DNA of 64,000 nucleotides from Fibrobacteria bacterium (GTDB taxonomy: Bacteria; Fibrobacterota; Fibrobacteria; UBA11236). The notes beneath the pieces are model-generated. The model searched no databases. It worked only from the letters and a program-made list of their open reading frames with translations, and had not been told where the DNA came from. The stretch is taken from assembly GCA_025360005.1 (NCBI GenBank), contig JANYDA010000036.1:1-64000 (forward strand). Direction: 5' to 3'. Positions within the stretch are counted from its first letter, which is position 1. Every line of letters begins with the position of its first letter. This document shows, one piece after another, positions 53,340 to 62,024 of this stretch. The position numbers and the translations under genes are program-made.

Positions 53340-54643
53340 TCCCCGGGCCTGGCCTCCGCGGCCACGGCGGCGATCACTTCCTGTTTGGTCGCGTAGAACC
53401 GTCCGAAACCGGTTTCCCGTTTGGCTGCGTTGGCCGCGGCGATCAGGTCTGCGGAGGAAATGGTTTTGTCCGCAGTGCCGCCCGCGTAATAGATCTCCGG
53501 CATGTAGATCCTGTCCGTGCCGTCGAGCGCGTCGGCCATGCTTTGGACCAGATCCTCTCCCATCAATTTCATGGGCGCGAAGCCATGCGGATGGAAAATG
53601 GCGAGCACGCGGCGCTGGGCCGCTGTGCCCCTGGCCTTAATGGTTTCCAGGCAGGCTTTAACCTTGGCCGGATTATGCGCGAAGTCGTCCACCACGGTAA
53701 TGCCGTGGGCGTCTCCGATATGGACATGGCGGCGTTCCACGCCGCGGTAGGCCGCCAGGCCGCGCGCGCAGGCCTCCAGCGAAACGCCCACTTCCCTGCC
53801 GATTGCGATGGCGGCCATGGCGTTGGCCAGGTTGTGGCGGCCGGGCACGTTGAGATGAAAGGCCACGCCGGCCAGAAGGAAATCGGTGCCCCAATCTCCC
53901 CAGCCTATGGACTGGGCGGCGCCGTCGGCGACTGAACCGGCGTGGAAGAGCAGATCGCCGCTGCGGGCCAAGGCGGCGCAATGGGCGTCGTCTCCGTTCA
54001 GGATCACGCGGCGCGCGGTTTGATCGCGGAACCGCACGAAGAGGGGGATCAGTTCCGCCACTTCCTTATGATCCTTTTCCACGTTCAGGATCACGCCCAG
54101 CTCAGGCGCGTATTTGATCAGGCTGCCGTCGGATTCATCCGCTTCGATAAGGAGCCATTCGCCTTTGCCCGCTTTGGCGTTGCCCAACAGGCCCTGGTCC
54201 AGCAGGGAAGCCAGGTTGGCTCCCGTGATCAGGGATGGGTCCCATCCGCCCGCGTCCAGCACATGATAGGCCATGCCCGTGACGGTGGATTTCCCCGAGG
54301 TGCCGGAGATGGCGATGGTCTTGCGGCGGCGCGCCAACTCCGCCAGCAAATCGGAACGATGGATGACGGGAAGCTTCAGCGCGCCGGCGCGTTGCACTTC
54401 CGGATTCTGCGCTTCGATGGCGGTGGAAACGATAAGGCAGGAACACCCGTCCAGGCCGCTTCCGTCCTGGGGCGCCAACCGGATGCCGATGCCGGCGAAG
54501 TAGTTGCGCTTGTCCTCTTCGCCGCCGCGATCCAGGCTGCGATCGGAACCGGAAACCTGCGCGCCCTGGAATGCCAGGTACTGCGCCAAAGCGCTCATGC
54601 CGGTGCCGGCGATGCCGGAGAAGAAAGGGCGGGTTAAGTCCAC
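53255..54643 (-). CDS. Mur ligase, MurC/Mpl type
   Basis: A 462-residue ATP-dependent ligase for peptidoglycan synthesis or recycling. The UDP-MurNAc-binding Rossmann part opens the protein (FFSGIAGTGMSALAQYLAFQG). The P-loop is GTSGKST (residues 114-120) instead of the usual GTHGKTT. ADESDGSLIKY, NVEKDHKE, VPGRHNLANAMAAIAI and VVDDFAHNPAKVKACL are family signatures. MurC and Mpl cannot be separated by eye, and no other mur genes are adjacent. The start is a GTG at 54643 with no strong ribosome-binding site. Confidence 0.85.
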   Translation of the reverse strand: MDLTRPFFSGIAGTGMSALAQYLAFQGAQVSGSDRSLDRGGEEDKRNYFAGIGIRLAPQDGSGLDGCSCLIVSTAIEAQNPEVQRAGALKLPVIHRSDLLAELARRRKTIAISGTSGKSTVTGMAYHVLDAGGWDPSLITGANLASLLDQGLLGNAKAGKGEWLLIEADESDGSLIKYAPELGVILNVEKDHKEVAELIPLFVRFRDQTARRVILNGDDAHCAALARSGDLLFHAGSVADGAAQSIGWGDWGTDFLLAGVAFHLNVPGRHNLANAMAAIAIGREVGVSLEACARGLAAYRGVERRHVHIGDAHGITVVDDFAHNPAKVKACLETIKARGTAAQRRVLAIFHPHGFAPMKLMGEDLVQSMADALDGTDRIYMPEIYYAGGTADKTISSADLIAAANAAKRETGFGRFYATKQEVIAAVAAEARPGDWVVSMGARDPALGEFAKRLFAAVRDRA

Positions 54644-54730
54644 AGGGGGAAGCGGGAGGAGGTGGGAGAAGAGGTGGATCGGGAGAGCGGGTGCGAGTGG
54701 ATGCTGACACCCTTCGGGATGCTCCTCGCC

Positions 54731-54806
54731 GGGCGTCGGGCTTCGGGCGAAAAAGCCGGTACTTTGGTGAATACCGTGTATCGGTCTCCGGCTTTTACGC
54801 CCGAAG
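54731..54806. repeat. GC-rich inverted repeat between the Mur-ligase and HEAT-protein genes
   Basis: CTTCGGGCGAAAAAGCCGG (54741-54759) pairs with 54788-54806 over 19 bases with one mismatch, around a 28-base loop. GCGTCGGGC at 54733-54741 resembles the elements near 42417 and 60948. It could act as a terminator or mRNA-stability element for the minus-strand HEAT gene. Confidence 0.78.
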
Positions 54807-54833
54807 AAATCCTACTCAACTTCAAATGCCGCT

Positions 54834-55790
54834 TCACACACCATCGTTGTTAGAAGAGTTTCCTTCGTCCTCGGACTCCGGGTTGTCCAGGATATCCTCG
54901 ATCTCGCTCAGGATCAGATTGTCGTCCCAGATGGACTCGCCCTTGTTCAAAGCGGAGCGTTGCTTGAGGCAGCTCTTGGCCACCAGGATGGCTTCGCGCA
55001 CTTCTTCGCTTTGTTCGTTGGCTTCCAGGTTCTTGATGATATCCGGCAAGCGGGAGATGGGCGCCACCGCGCCCAAGGCGACCACGGATTCGTAGCGGAT
55101 GTCCGTGCTGGGGGATTTGGAAAGCTGCATCAGGCGTTCTTCCGCGGCGTGCAGTTCCAGCCCGGCGGCGGAATGCACCGCTTCCAGGAGCACGGGCTCG
55201 CTGGCGGAGTAGAGCTCTTCCAGTATCAGCCGCTCGAACACGGCATCCTTGATGAGGCCCATGGCATATAGGGCGCTGACTTTCACGTAAGGATTGGGAG
55301 CCTGATGGTAGAACCGCATCACTATCTGGCGGACTTCCGGTTGGAAGGCGAGGTAGCCCAGGGCTTCCAGCGCGCGCCGGCGCACTTCCATGCTTTCCAT
55401 CAGCGCGTCCACCTTGGCGAGCAGGAAATCCCGCACAGTCTGGTAGAATTCCCGCGAGACCGAAGCATAGCCGGAGGGGAAACCCGGCGGCAATTGATCC
55501 TCGAACTCCAGGCCGTCCTGGATCACCGCGCCCAGGCAGCTGTTGGCCATGGCCCGGATCTCCTCTTCCGGATAATCGTGCGCCATCTTGAAGATCTCTT
55601 GGAAGAGGCTTTCGTCCGACACATAGTTGCTGGCTGCCTGCAAAGCGGACAACATGATTTCCGGATCCGAAGAGTGGAGATAGCCCTTTAAGAGCTTGGT
55701 GACATCCACACCGTCGAAGTCGCGATTTCCGATATCCTCAATGCGCTTAAGGATTTGGAGCTTTTCATCGAGGGGGGAGGCGTTTTCCAT
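54834..55790 (-). CDS. HEAT-repeat protein
   Basis: A 318-residue all-helical protein with repeated HEAT-like units (DPEIMLSALQAASNYV, EVRRRALEALGYLAF, NPYVKVSALYAMG, DIRYESVVALGAVAP). The C-terminus is strongly acidic (WDDNLILSEIEDILDNPESE). It is a scaffold with no catalytic motif. It resembles HEAT-repeat proteins used for protein-protein contacts, but the partner is unknown. Confidence 0.83.
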   Translation of the reverse strand: MENASPLDEKLQILKRIEDIGNRDFDGVDVTKLLKGYLHSSDPEIMLSALQAASNYVSDESLFQEIFKMAHDYPEEEIRAMANSCLGAVIQDGLEFEDQLPPGFPSGYASVSREFYQTVRDFLLAKVDALMESMEVRRRALEALGYLAFQPEVRQIVMRFYHQAPNPYVKVSALYAMGLIKDAVFERLILEELYSASEPVLLEAVHSAAGLELHAAEERLMQLSKSPSTDIRYESVVALGAVAPISRLPDIIKNLEANEQSEEVREAILVAKSCLKQRSALNKGESIWDDNLILSEIEDILDNPESEDEGNSSNNDGV

Positions 55791-55897
55791 AAGCATGAAT
55801 TTAGGAAAATATCCTGGGGGGATAAACCTGATCGGGGATTGGCTTTTTACGCCAAATTTGTTTATTACCAGTCGTTCCCATCCCTTGGAGTGGTTCG

Positions 55898-56659
55898 ATG
55901 CTTCTTTTTCCGACTTCGCCTCTCCGCCGCTCCCGCGTCCCGTCCGCTTTCATCCTGGTTATCGCCTGCTTAGGCTTCATTCACGCGGGGGATATCAAGC
56001 TCCCCGACGCGGAGACTTCTTCCGCTTCCCCCGCTCCCGCCCCCAAGGCCCCGGAAACCCCTGCGGGCAGGGCTTTCGGGCCGGTCGATGCCCGCGAAGC
56101 CTTGCGCAAGTCCATTGCGTTCCATCGCAATGCCAAGGACCTTTCGCTCAAGTTCAAGGCTTCGGTTTACAATGCCGCCTTGGACAAGCAGGACGAATAC
56201 CAAGGCAAATTGCTTTTGAAAGGCGCGGCTCGCTTCCGCCTGGAGATCCCCGGCGGCACTTATGTTTCGGACGGCGAGTCGTATTGGGAATACCATGCTC
56301 AGAACCATCAGGTGATCCTCAAGAAGGCCAAGGACATGGAAGACAAGCCGCTGCCGGGCGAGGTACTGCTGCGTTTCCTGGATTCGGAACCGCTCTCCAT
56401 CGGGCCCGCGGTGGATGGGGGAAAGGCTTTTCTGGAGTTGCGCCTGGATCCCTCCCGGGCCATGAAGAACCTGGACAGCCTGGCGGTGCTGCTGGACAAG
56501 GGCGATTATTCCGTGCACCGCATTTCCAGCCGCGACGTTTCCGGCAACGAGGCGGAATATACCGTCGCATCCATCAAGCGTAATTCCGGCCTCAAGGACA
56601 AGGAGTTCACCTTCACGGTCCCCAAAGGCGCGGAAGTGGTGGATATGCGGGATCAATGA
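55898..56659 (+). CDS. LolA-like outer-membrane lipoprotein carrier
   Basis: A 253-residue exported protein with signal peptide (VIACLGFIHAG) and a Pro/Ala-rich linker. The rest has the LolA/LolB open-barrel pattern: SLKFKASVYNAALDKQDEYQ, KGAARFRLEIPGGTYVSDGE, YWEYHAQNHQVILKKA and KEFTFTVPKGAEVVD. It would carry lipoproteins across the periplasm. It starts about 100 bases from the divergent HEAT gene. Confidence 0.82.
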   Translation: MLLFPTSPLRRSRVPSAFILVIACLGFIHAGDIKLPDAETSSASPAPAPKAPETPAGRAFGPVDAREALRKSIAFHRNAKDLSLKFKASVYNAALDKQDEYQGKLLLKGAARFRLEIPGGTYVSDGESYWEYHAQNHQVILKKAKDMEDKPLPGEVLLRFLDSEPLSIGPAVDGGKAFLELRLDPSRAMKNLDSLAVLLDKGDYSVHRISSRDVSGNEAEYTVASIKRNSGLKDKEFTFTVPKGAEVVDMRDQ

Positions 56660-56680
56660 AGTCGATTCCATCGGGGACTC

Positions 56681-56720
56681 TCTCTTCAATTTTTATCTTT
56701 GCATTTTGCACTTTGAACTC
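56681..56720. repeat. Degenerate AT-rich repeat related to 31341-31442
   Basis: This short intergenic stretch, read on the minus strand, shows TGCAAAATGCAAAG followed by AAAAATTGAAG, close to the left arm of the inverted repeat between argB and argD. Similarity is partial, so it may be a decayed copy. Confidence 0.4.
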
Positions 56721-56744
56721 TAATCAGTAGACCGAGGTACATCC

Positions 56745-57242
56745 ATGCCGTCCGATAGTTCGTTCGATATCGTATGCAAGACCGATCCGGAGGAACTCCG
56801 CAACGCCGTGCAGGCCACGCAGAAGGAGTTGGGCATCCGATTCGATTTCAAGGGCAGCAAGGCGTCCCTGGAGCTGGACGCCAAGACCAGCGTGGTGACC
56901 CTGGTCGCCGATGACGAGTTCAAGCTGGGGCAATTGCGGGACATGTTCGAGGGCCGCCTGGTCAAGCGCGGGCTGGGCCCCAAGACGGTGAAGTATTCCA
57001 CTCCTCAACCCGGCGGCAAGATGACGGTGAGCCAGACCGCCAAGTTCCAATCCGGCATCGAGCAGGAGGACGCCAAGAAAATCGTGAAACTGATCAAAGA
57101 GAAGAAACTCAAGGTTCAGGTCTCCATCCAGGGCGAACAATTGCGCGTGAGCGGCAAGAGCAAGGACGATTTGCAGGAAGCCATGTCCGCGGTGCGCGGC
57201 GCCGATCTCGACTTCGACTGCCAATTCGTGAATTACCGGTAA
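56745..57242 (+). CDS. yajQ: YajQ-family nucleotide (c-di-GMP)-binding protein
   Basis: A 165-residue protein with the two ferredoxin-like domains of the YajQ/UPF0234 family. Conserved stretches are SSFDIVCKTDPEELRNAVQ, TQKELGIRFDFKGSKASLEL and ISIQGEQLRVSGKSKDDLQ-like segments near residues 125-145. Some family members bind cyclic di-GMP or nucleic acids. The start has no strong ribosome-binding site. Confidence 0.93.
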   Translation: MPSDSSFDIVCKTDPEELRNAVQATQKELGIRFDFKGSKASLELDAKTSVVTLVADDEFKLGQLRDMFEGRLVKRGLGPKTVKYSTPQPGGKMTVSQTAKFQSGIEQEDAKKIVKLIKEKKLKVQVSIQGEQLRVSGKSKDDLQEAMSAVRGADLDFDCQFVNYR

Positions 57243-57272
57243 CGCTTGCGATTCCTCCCCTTCCCCTTATCC

Positions 57273-58859
57273 ATGGCCCGGCGCGCGGCGGCCTGCTTAG
57301 GGTTTACCGCCTGCGTGGCGTTGGGCCAAAGCGATCCGTTGGTCTCCAAATCCATCTCCGGCGTCATCGCGGACCAGGCCGGGTTCTGGGCCTTCGCCGC
57401 GGACGGGCTGCAATACAGCCGTATCGACCCATTCCCTTCCGTGCTGGACATCCGCAATGGGACCCTGCCTTTCAAGGGCGGCGTCCGCGGCGGCGTGGGC
57501 CGCACCGCGAGCGCGCTGCTCTTTTTCAATTACGGCCAATCGGATACCGTGACCGTAGGCGCCATCGCCACTTTGGACAGGAACGGCAAGACGGCCATGG
57601 ACACGCTCGCCTTCTATCGCGCGACCGGACAGAACAAATCGGTCACCTTGGGCGTGGAATTGTCCGCGCTCGCGCTTTGGCACGACACCTTGATCGTGGG
57701 CGCCGGAAACGGCGGCATCGCCTTCAGCCGCGTAAAAGCGGAAGGCCAGGCCGCCTTGGCCGCGGACTCCCTGATCTTCGGCGCCTTGCCGGAGGGCCGG
57801 GATACGGCCGTACCCACGCTCCGTTGCGCACTGAACAATAAAGGCAAATGCCCGGTCGCCGCCATCGCCACTCTGGCGGATAAAGTAGGGCTCCCGGACT
57901 CGGTGGCCGCATTGGCCGTGGACTCCGCGCAGGATAGCGTCTGGTTGTTGATAGGAACGCAAACCGGTTTGCGCCGCGGCCTCCTTTCCGGAAACGTCTT
58001 CCCCCAGGTCGCCTTGCCCGCCTCCAAGGCCAACAGCCCCATCGCCATCGAAAACATCCTTGTCGATGCGCAGCGGAACATCCTCTGGGTCTTTTCGGGG
58101 TCGGAATATTTCTTCAGCGGCGATCACGGCCGCAGCTTCCATAAAGCGCCCGGGGTCAAAGGTGTCGTCAGCGCGCCGGGATCCCTGACCGGGTTCAAGA
58201 CCGCGCCCCAAGCGATCAACATCGACGACAGCACCTTCGTGAACTTCAACCTGGACAACCATCCCGGCCTGGTTTTGTTCAACCGGGACAGCGTGGCCGC
58301 CAATAAAGGCGTCGGGGATTTCGCGGATCTGGTCTTGGACGATGCGGACGGCTTACCCATCCGGGCGGGTCAAGGCGGACTCACCAGCCTGGCCGTCATC
58401 CGCAAAGGCGCGGAAACCGCCCTCGTCGTAGGCACCACGTCCGAAGGCCTGCTGCTGCGCAAGACCGGCGGATCCAACCCGGGCGCCTGGAACGTGGTGA
58501 ACAGTCTGAAGGCGCTCAAGGGCGGCCTGCATGAAGTCATCACTTTTCCCACCTTGTTCTCCGGCACCGCGCCGGACGGCAGCCCGGAGTACGTCAATCT
58601 GGGCTACCGCCTCAAGAAGGACGGTAACGTCACGATTACCGTCTACAACTACGGGATGGAGAAGGTGCGGACCATAGTGAAAGGCTCGCATCGCAAGGGC
58701 GGGGGCAACCGCAGCGAGGACCCCGTCCTCGATCGCTGGGACGGCAAGGATTCCGGGGGCCGCAATGTTTCCGTGGGAACGTATTATATCCTGGTGGAAT
58801 CCGACAAAGGCGAAAAGGGTTGGGGCAAGGCCATCGCCGTGCACGGGAGGGACCAATGA
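57273..58859 (+). CDS. Secreted beta-propeller protein with C-terminal FlgD/Por-type module
   Basis: A 528-residue exported protein. A signal peptide (MARRAAACLGFTACVALGQ) precedes a region of repeated short beta-strands with D-rich loops (ALWHDTLIVGAGNGG, SVAALAVDSAQDSVWLLIGT, ILVDAQRNILWVFSG) like a propeller. The end (~440-528) is FlgD-Ig-like: YRLKKDGNVTITVYNYGMEK, RWDGKDSGGRNVSVGTYYIL and VESDKGEKGWGKAIAV. Such modules occur in FCB-group secretion and attachment proteins. A TTG at 57246 is an alternative start. The stop overlaps the next start (ATGA). Confidence 0.7.
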   Translation: MARRAAACLGFTACVALGQSDPLVSKSISGVIADQAGFWAFAADGLQYSRIDPFPSVLDIRNGTLPFKGGVRGGVGRTASALLFFNYGQSDTVTVGAIATLDRNGKTAMDTLAFYRATGQNKSVTLGVELSALALWHDTLIVGAGNGGIAFSRVKAEGQAALAADSLIFGALPEGRDTAVPTLRCALNNKGKCPVAAIATLADKVGLPDSVAALAVDSAQDSVWLLIGTQTGLRRGLLSGNVFPQVALPASKANSPIAIENILVDAQRNILWVFSGSEYFFSGDHGRSFHKAPGVKGVVSAPGSLTGFKTAPQAINIDDSTFVNFNLDNHPGLVLFNRDSVAANKGVGDFADLVLDDADGLPIRAGQGGLTSLAVIRKGAETALVVGTTSEGLLLRKTGGSNPGAWNVVNSLKALKGGLHEVITFPTLFSGTAPDGSPEYVNLGYRLKKDGNVTITVYNYGMEKVRTIVKGSHRKGGGNRSEDPVLDRWDGKDSGGRNVSVGTYYILVESDKGEKGWGKAIAVHGRDQ

Positions 58860-59920
58860 TGCGTCCCAGCGTGCGCGGCGACAGGGCGGCCGGCGGGCCG
58901 GCGGGAGCATTGCTGGCAGGGGCGATTTTGATCGGCGGCCTCATGCTCTCAGCAGCACCGGCCTCGGCTACGGAGGCGGAGGTTTTGGGCGGGCATGAAG
59001 GTTGGCTGGATCGTATGGGAGGCGGCATCCGGGAATTGGGCATGGGCAATACCGGCACCGCCTCCGAAGAGGCCATGCCGGCCGCTTTCTGGAATCCGGC
59101 CGTATTGCCTTTCAATCGGCAGACCACGGCGGGAGTGGGCGCGGACATCCGCAGCTTGTCCCGCAACGGCGGGTTTCTGGGCGTGCAAGGGCGCGTGGCC
59201 GCGAACATGGGATTCGGGGTAGGCGTTCTGAATCGCGGGGATTATAACGTACCCGCCTACGATCGCGACGAGAAGCCCATCGGCACCGCGCGGCCGCAAG
59301 CCATCGGCAGCTATTTGGGGCTGGGCGTCAAGGCATCGCGCAGCAACAGTTTCGGCGCGGCCGTGCAATGGTATTCCTACAATCCCGATCTGGGCGGCAG
59401 CACCGGCAACGTGAACGTGATCGGCATCTTCAACCTGGGTTGGTACAAGCGTTGGAGCAATATCCTCAAGACCGGCATAGTGATCCGCAATCTGGGCATC
59501 AACCGGGATCTTTCCGCGGATTTCGATCAGACTACGCTCACCAACCAGGATGCGCAGGGGTTTGAACGCACGGCTTCGGATTTCATGCCCAAGACCCTGG
59601 TGGCGGCGGTGTTCTACACCCTTACGGCTTGGAACCGGACCTTCGACCTTTCCGCTGAAGCCCTCGACTACCAGTTGAAGCGGGAGTTGTTCGTCACGGA
59701 CGCCAACTTTCATACGCAAGCCCTGCGCCTGGGAGCGGACTGGCATGTCAGCGATCAGGTGAACGTGCGCGCGGGCATGGATCAGGGCAATCTTTCCGCA
59801 GGCCTGGGTTATGCCCTGCCCTGGGGCTCGCACAAACTGCTTTTCGACTACGCCATCGTGGCGGAAAGGGGGTTATTGACCATCAACCCCTTCGCAGTAG
59901 GCTTCCGGTTCACCCTGTGA
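58856..59920 (+). CDS. PorV/UPF0164-like outer-membrane beta-barrel protein
   Basis: A 354-residue exported protein. After the signal (IGGLMLSAAPASA) the conserved opening MGGGIRELGMGNTGTASEEAM, AAFWNPAVLPF is the PorV-family pattern. The rest alternates short strands typical of a barrel and ends in an aromatic C-terminus (NPFAVGFRFTL). In type IX secretion PorV shuttles cargo; here the role is inferred. The ATG at 58856 overlaps the upstream stop and has GGGAGGG four bases away. Confidence 0.82.
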   Translation: MMRPSVRGDRAAGGPAGALLAGAILIGGLMLSAAPASATEAEVLGGHEGWLDRMGGGIRELGMGNTGTASEEAMPAAFWNPAVLPFNRQTTAGVGADIRSLSRNGGFLGVQGRVAANMGFGVGVLNRGDYNVPAYDRDEKPIGTARPQAIGSYLGLGVKASRSNSFGAAVQWYSYNPDLGGSTGNVNVIGIFNLGWYKRWSNILKTGIVIRNLGINRDLSADFDQTTLTNQDAQGFERTASDFMPKTLVAAVFYTLTAWNRTFDLSAEALDYQLKRELFVTDANFHTQALRLGADWHVSDQVNVRAGMDQGNLSAGLGYALPWGSHKLLFDYAIVAERGLLTINPFAVGFRFTL

Positions 59921-59945
59921 GCGAATCTTTTTAGTTTATCCTCTT

Positions 59946-60887
59946 ATGCTAACGCTATCCGCGGCCCGGTCCCTTTTCCCTTGCCTTTTCCTGAGCCTGT
60001 TGCTGGCCACTTGCGTTTCCGTCCACGCCCTGGAAACCGATAAAGAGTTCGGCGAAGCCAGTTTCAAGTTCCTGAAGCTCCCGCTTTCCCCGCGCGTGGT
60101 GGGCTTGGGCGGTTCCGGCGTGGCCCTCTCAGACGGAGCGGGGGAAATGGATGTGAATCCCGCCGCCCCCGCCGCCGATTCCGGAACGTTGGTGGTGGGC
60201 AAGGGTTATCCCTTCGCCGAGTTCCTGGCCAACAGCAGCCACATCACCTGGGCCATCCCCGCGGGGGGCTATCGCATTCTTCTCAATGCGCGCTATCTGG
60301 GTTTCAATGATATTCCCGGATTCACGTCCCAGGATCGATCCACTTCAAGTTACGGGGCGCATACCCTTAAGGCCCAGGCCGGCCTGGCCGGCGTGTTCCA
60401 TGATCTGCAATGGGGCGCCACCTTGGGCTATGCCGACAACAGCATCGCCAACGCCAACTACGCTTCCGCCATGATCAGCGCGGGGGCGCGTTACTTCCTC
60501 CTGCCCGGCCTGGTGGCCGGCGTCAGCGCAGTGAACGCGGACTTCTGGGATTCCCAAGCCAAGGATGCGAACAACGCCGATCCATTCCCGCCCACCACCC
60601 TGCAAGCCGGGCTTGCGTATTCGCATGCTTTGGGCGCGTCCTTCACGGCCGGCGTGGAGGCGGATGCGCGCACCCGCAACGATGAAAAAATGGCTTGGCC
60701 CCTGGGCCTGGAAGTCGGCTGGAGGCACACCGTTTTCGCGCGCGCCGGTTTCCCGCTGGGCGAACAGGAGCCCGGCCTGGCTGCCGGCATAGGCTTACGC
60801 TGGTCCCTGTTCCAATTCCAATATGCGTACCAGAGCCATGAGACGTTGAGTCCGGCGCATTATTGGTCTTTGGATATCCGGTACTGA
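59946..60887 (+). CDS. PorQ-like outer-membrane beta-barrel protein
   Basis: A 313-residue exported protein. After the signal (LLLATCVSVHA) the segment FKFLKLPLSPRVVGLGGSGV, GAGEMDVNPAAPA fits the PorQ opening. Later strands (ITWAIPAGGYRILLNARYLG, AGLAYSHALGASFTAGVEAD) and the tyrosine end (HYWSLDIRY) fit a barrel. It lies 25 bases after the PorV-like gene, so the two likely form one operon with the FlgD-like protein. The next feature is a repeat. Confidence 0.8.
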   Translation: MLTLSAARSLFPCLFLSLLLATCVSVHALETDKEFGEASFKFLKLPLSPRVVGLGGSGVALSDGAGEMDVNPAAPAADSGTLVVGKGYPFAEFLANSSHITWAIPAGGYRILLNARYLGFNDIPGFTSQDRSTSSYGAHTLKAQAGLAGVFHDLQWGATLGYADNSIANANYASAMISAGARYFLLPGLVAGVSAVNADFWDSQAKDANNADPFPPTTLQAGLAYSHALGASFTAGVEADARTRNDEKMAWPLGLEVGWRHTVFARAGFPLGEQEPGLAAGIGLRWSLFQFQYAYQSHETLSPAHYWSLDIRY

Positions 60888-60947
60888 AGAAGAGCGTTTG
60901 ATGGGGGGCGGTGTGTTGGGGGGACTGGGGGCCTCTGAGCGGCATTT

Positions 60948-61052
60948 CGTCGGGCGTTCGGCGTCGGGCGCGAAAAACAAATCATGAAGAGAAACTCCGC
61001 GATTTTTTTACGCGACTTCAGAACTTTTTACCCTATCGCCCGACGCCCGACG
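60948..61052. repeat. GC-rich inverted-repeat element, possible bidirectional terminator
   Basis: CGTCGGGCG (60948-60956) and GCGTCGGGCG (60961-60970) are both mirrored by CGCCCGACGCCCGACG at 61037-61052. Between them lies an AT-rich segment with a run of T (61003-61009). It sits between convergent genes and resembles the elements near 42417 and 54731. Confidence 0.78.
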
Positions 61053-61117
61053 GGAAAGCACCCCCAGGGCGGAGGCTTCTAAATTCACACTCTCTCTCCC
61101 GATCGCTTCTTACTTCC

Positions 61118-61942
61118 TCATCCCAACACCCCCGCCACTATCGCCAACATCCCCGCCAACATGGTCCACTTCAACCGCTTCTGCACGGCGTGCCAATCCG
61201 TTCCCGGTCGTTTGAGCGCGGCCAGTATGATCGCCAGCAGGGGCAAGGGGCCCAGCGCCGCCAGGACAGGGTAGCCTGCATGATAACCCAGATGCAGCCA
61301 GGGTAGGGGCAGCATCAGCAGCACCAGGACGCAGGCGGCCGCGGTCACGCCCTTGGCGGCGGTCTCCCCAAAGCGGATGGGAAGGGTTTGGTAGCCGTTG
61401 GCCCTATCGCCCGCCACGTCTTCCGCATCCTTGGCCACCTCCCGCGCCAAGGTGGTGAGAAAGGCGAACAGCACCGGGATGGCGGTATAGTCCGGCCAGC
61501 GGCCCAGTTCCGGGAGATAAACGGCGAGCGCGCACAAGACCGCCACCGCCAGGTTACCCCATAGCGGCAGGGCCTTCAATTTGCGGTTGTAGAGCCATAG
61601 CAGCAAGCCCATCTCAAAGGTCAACAATCCCTCAGATCGGCCCAGCGTGAAAGCGATAAGGACGGCCAGGATGTAGAGGGCGATGGCCGCCGCCAGCGCG
61701 GATCCCCGGCCCACGCGGCCGGAAGGCAGGGGGCGATCGGGCCGATTGATGCGATCGACCTGTAAATCCAGCACATCGTTTTGCATATTGCCCGCAGCAG
61801 CCAGCAAAGCCATGGCGGCCGAACCCAGGGCGGCGGCCTTCCAGGCCAAGGGTCCGGGCAGGCAGGCATGGCCCAGCCAGACGCCCATTCCCGCCGTTAC
61901 GGCGTTGGGCAGCCGCGCAAGTTTGACCCAGTCGCTGAACAT
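61118..61942 (-). CDS. UbiA-family prenyltransferase
   Basis: A 274-residue membrane enzyme with about eight hydrophobic segments. The two Asp-rich motifs are NDVLDLQVDRINRPDRP (Asn55-Asp63) and DAEDVAGDRANGYQTLP. The pattern is close to geranylgeranylglycerol-phosphate geranylgeranyltransferase-like members, as well as menaquinone and heme A enzymes. No other quinone or ether-lipid gene is adjacent, so the product is not fixed. I chose the ATG at 61942; a longer TTG-initiated frame is possible. Confidence 0.85.
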   Translation of the reverse strand: MFSDWVKLARLPNAVTAGMGVWLGHACLPGPLAWKAAALGSAAMALLAAAGNMQNDVLDLQVDRINRPDRPLPSGRVGRGSALAAAIALYILAVLIAFTLGRSEGLLTFEMGLLLWLYNRKLKALPLWGNLAVAVLCALAVYLPELGRWPDYTAIPVLFAFLTTLAREVAKDAEDVAGDRANGYQTLPIRFGETAAKGVTAAACVLVLLMLPLPWLHLGYHAGYPVLAALGPLPLLAIILAALKRPGTDWHAVQKRLKWTMLAGMLAIVAGVLG

Positions 61943-62024
61943 GCGGATAATGGTAGCTATTCGGGATTCGCGGGACCAATGGGCCCAGGCGGACAATTAA
62001 TTAACTTAAGGCGCAAATCGGACT

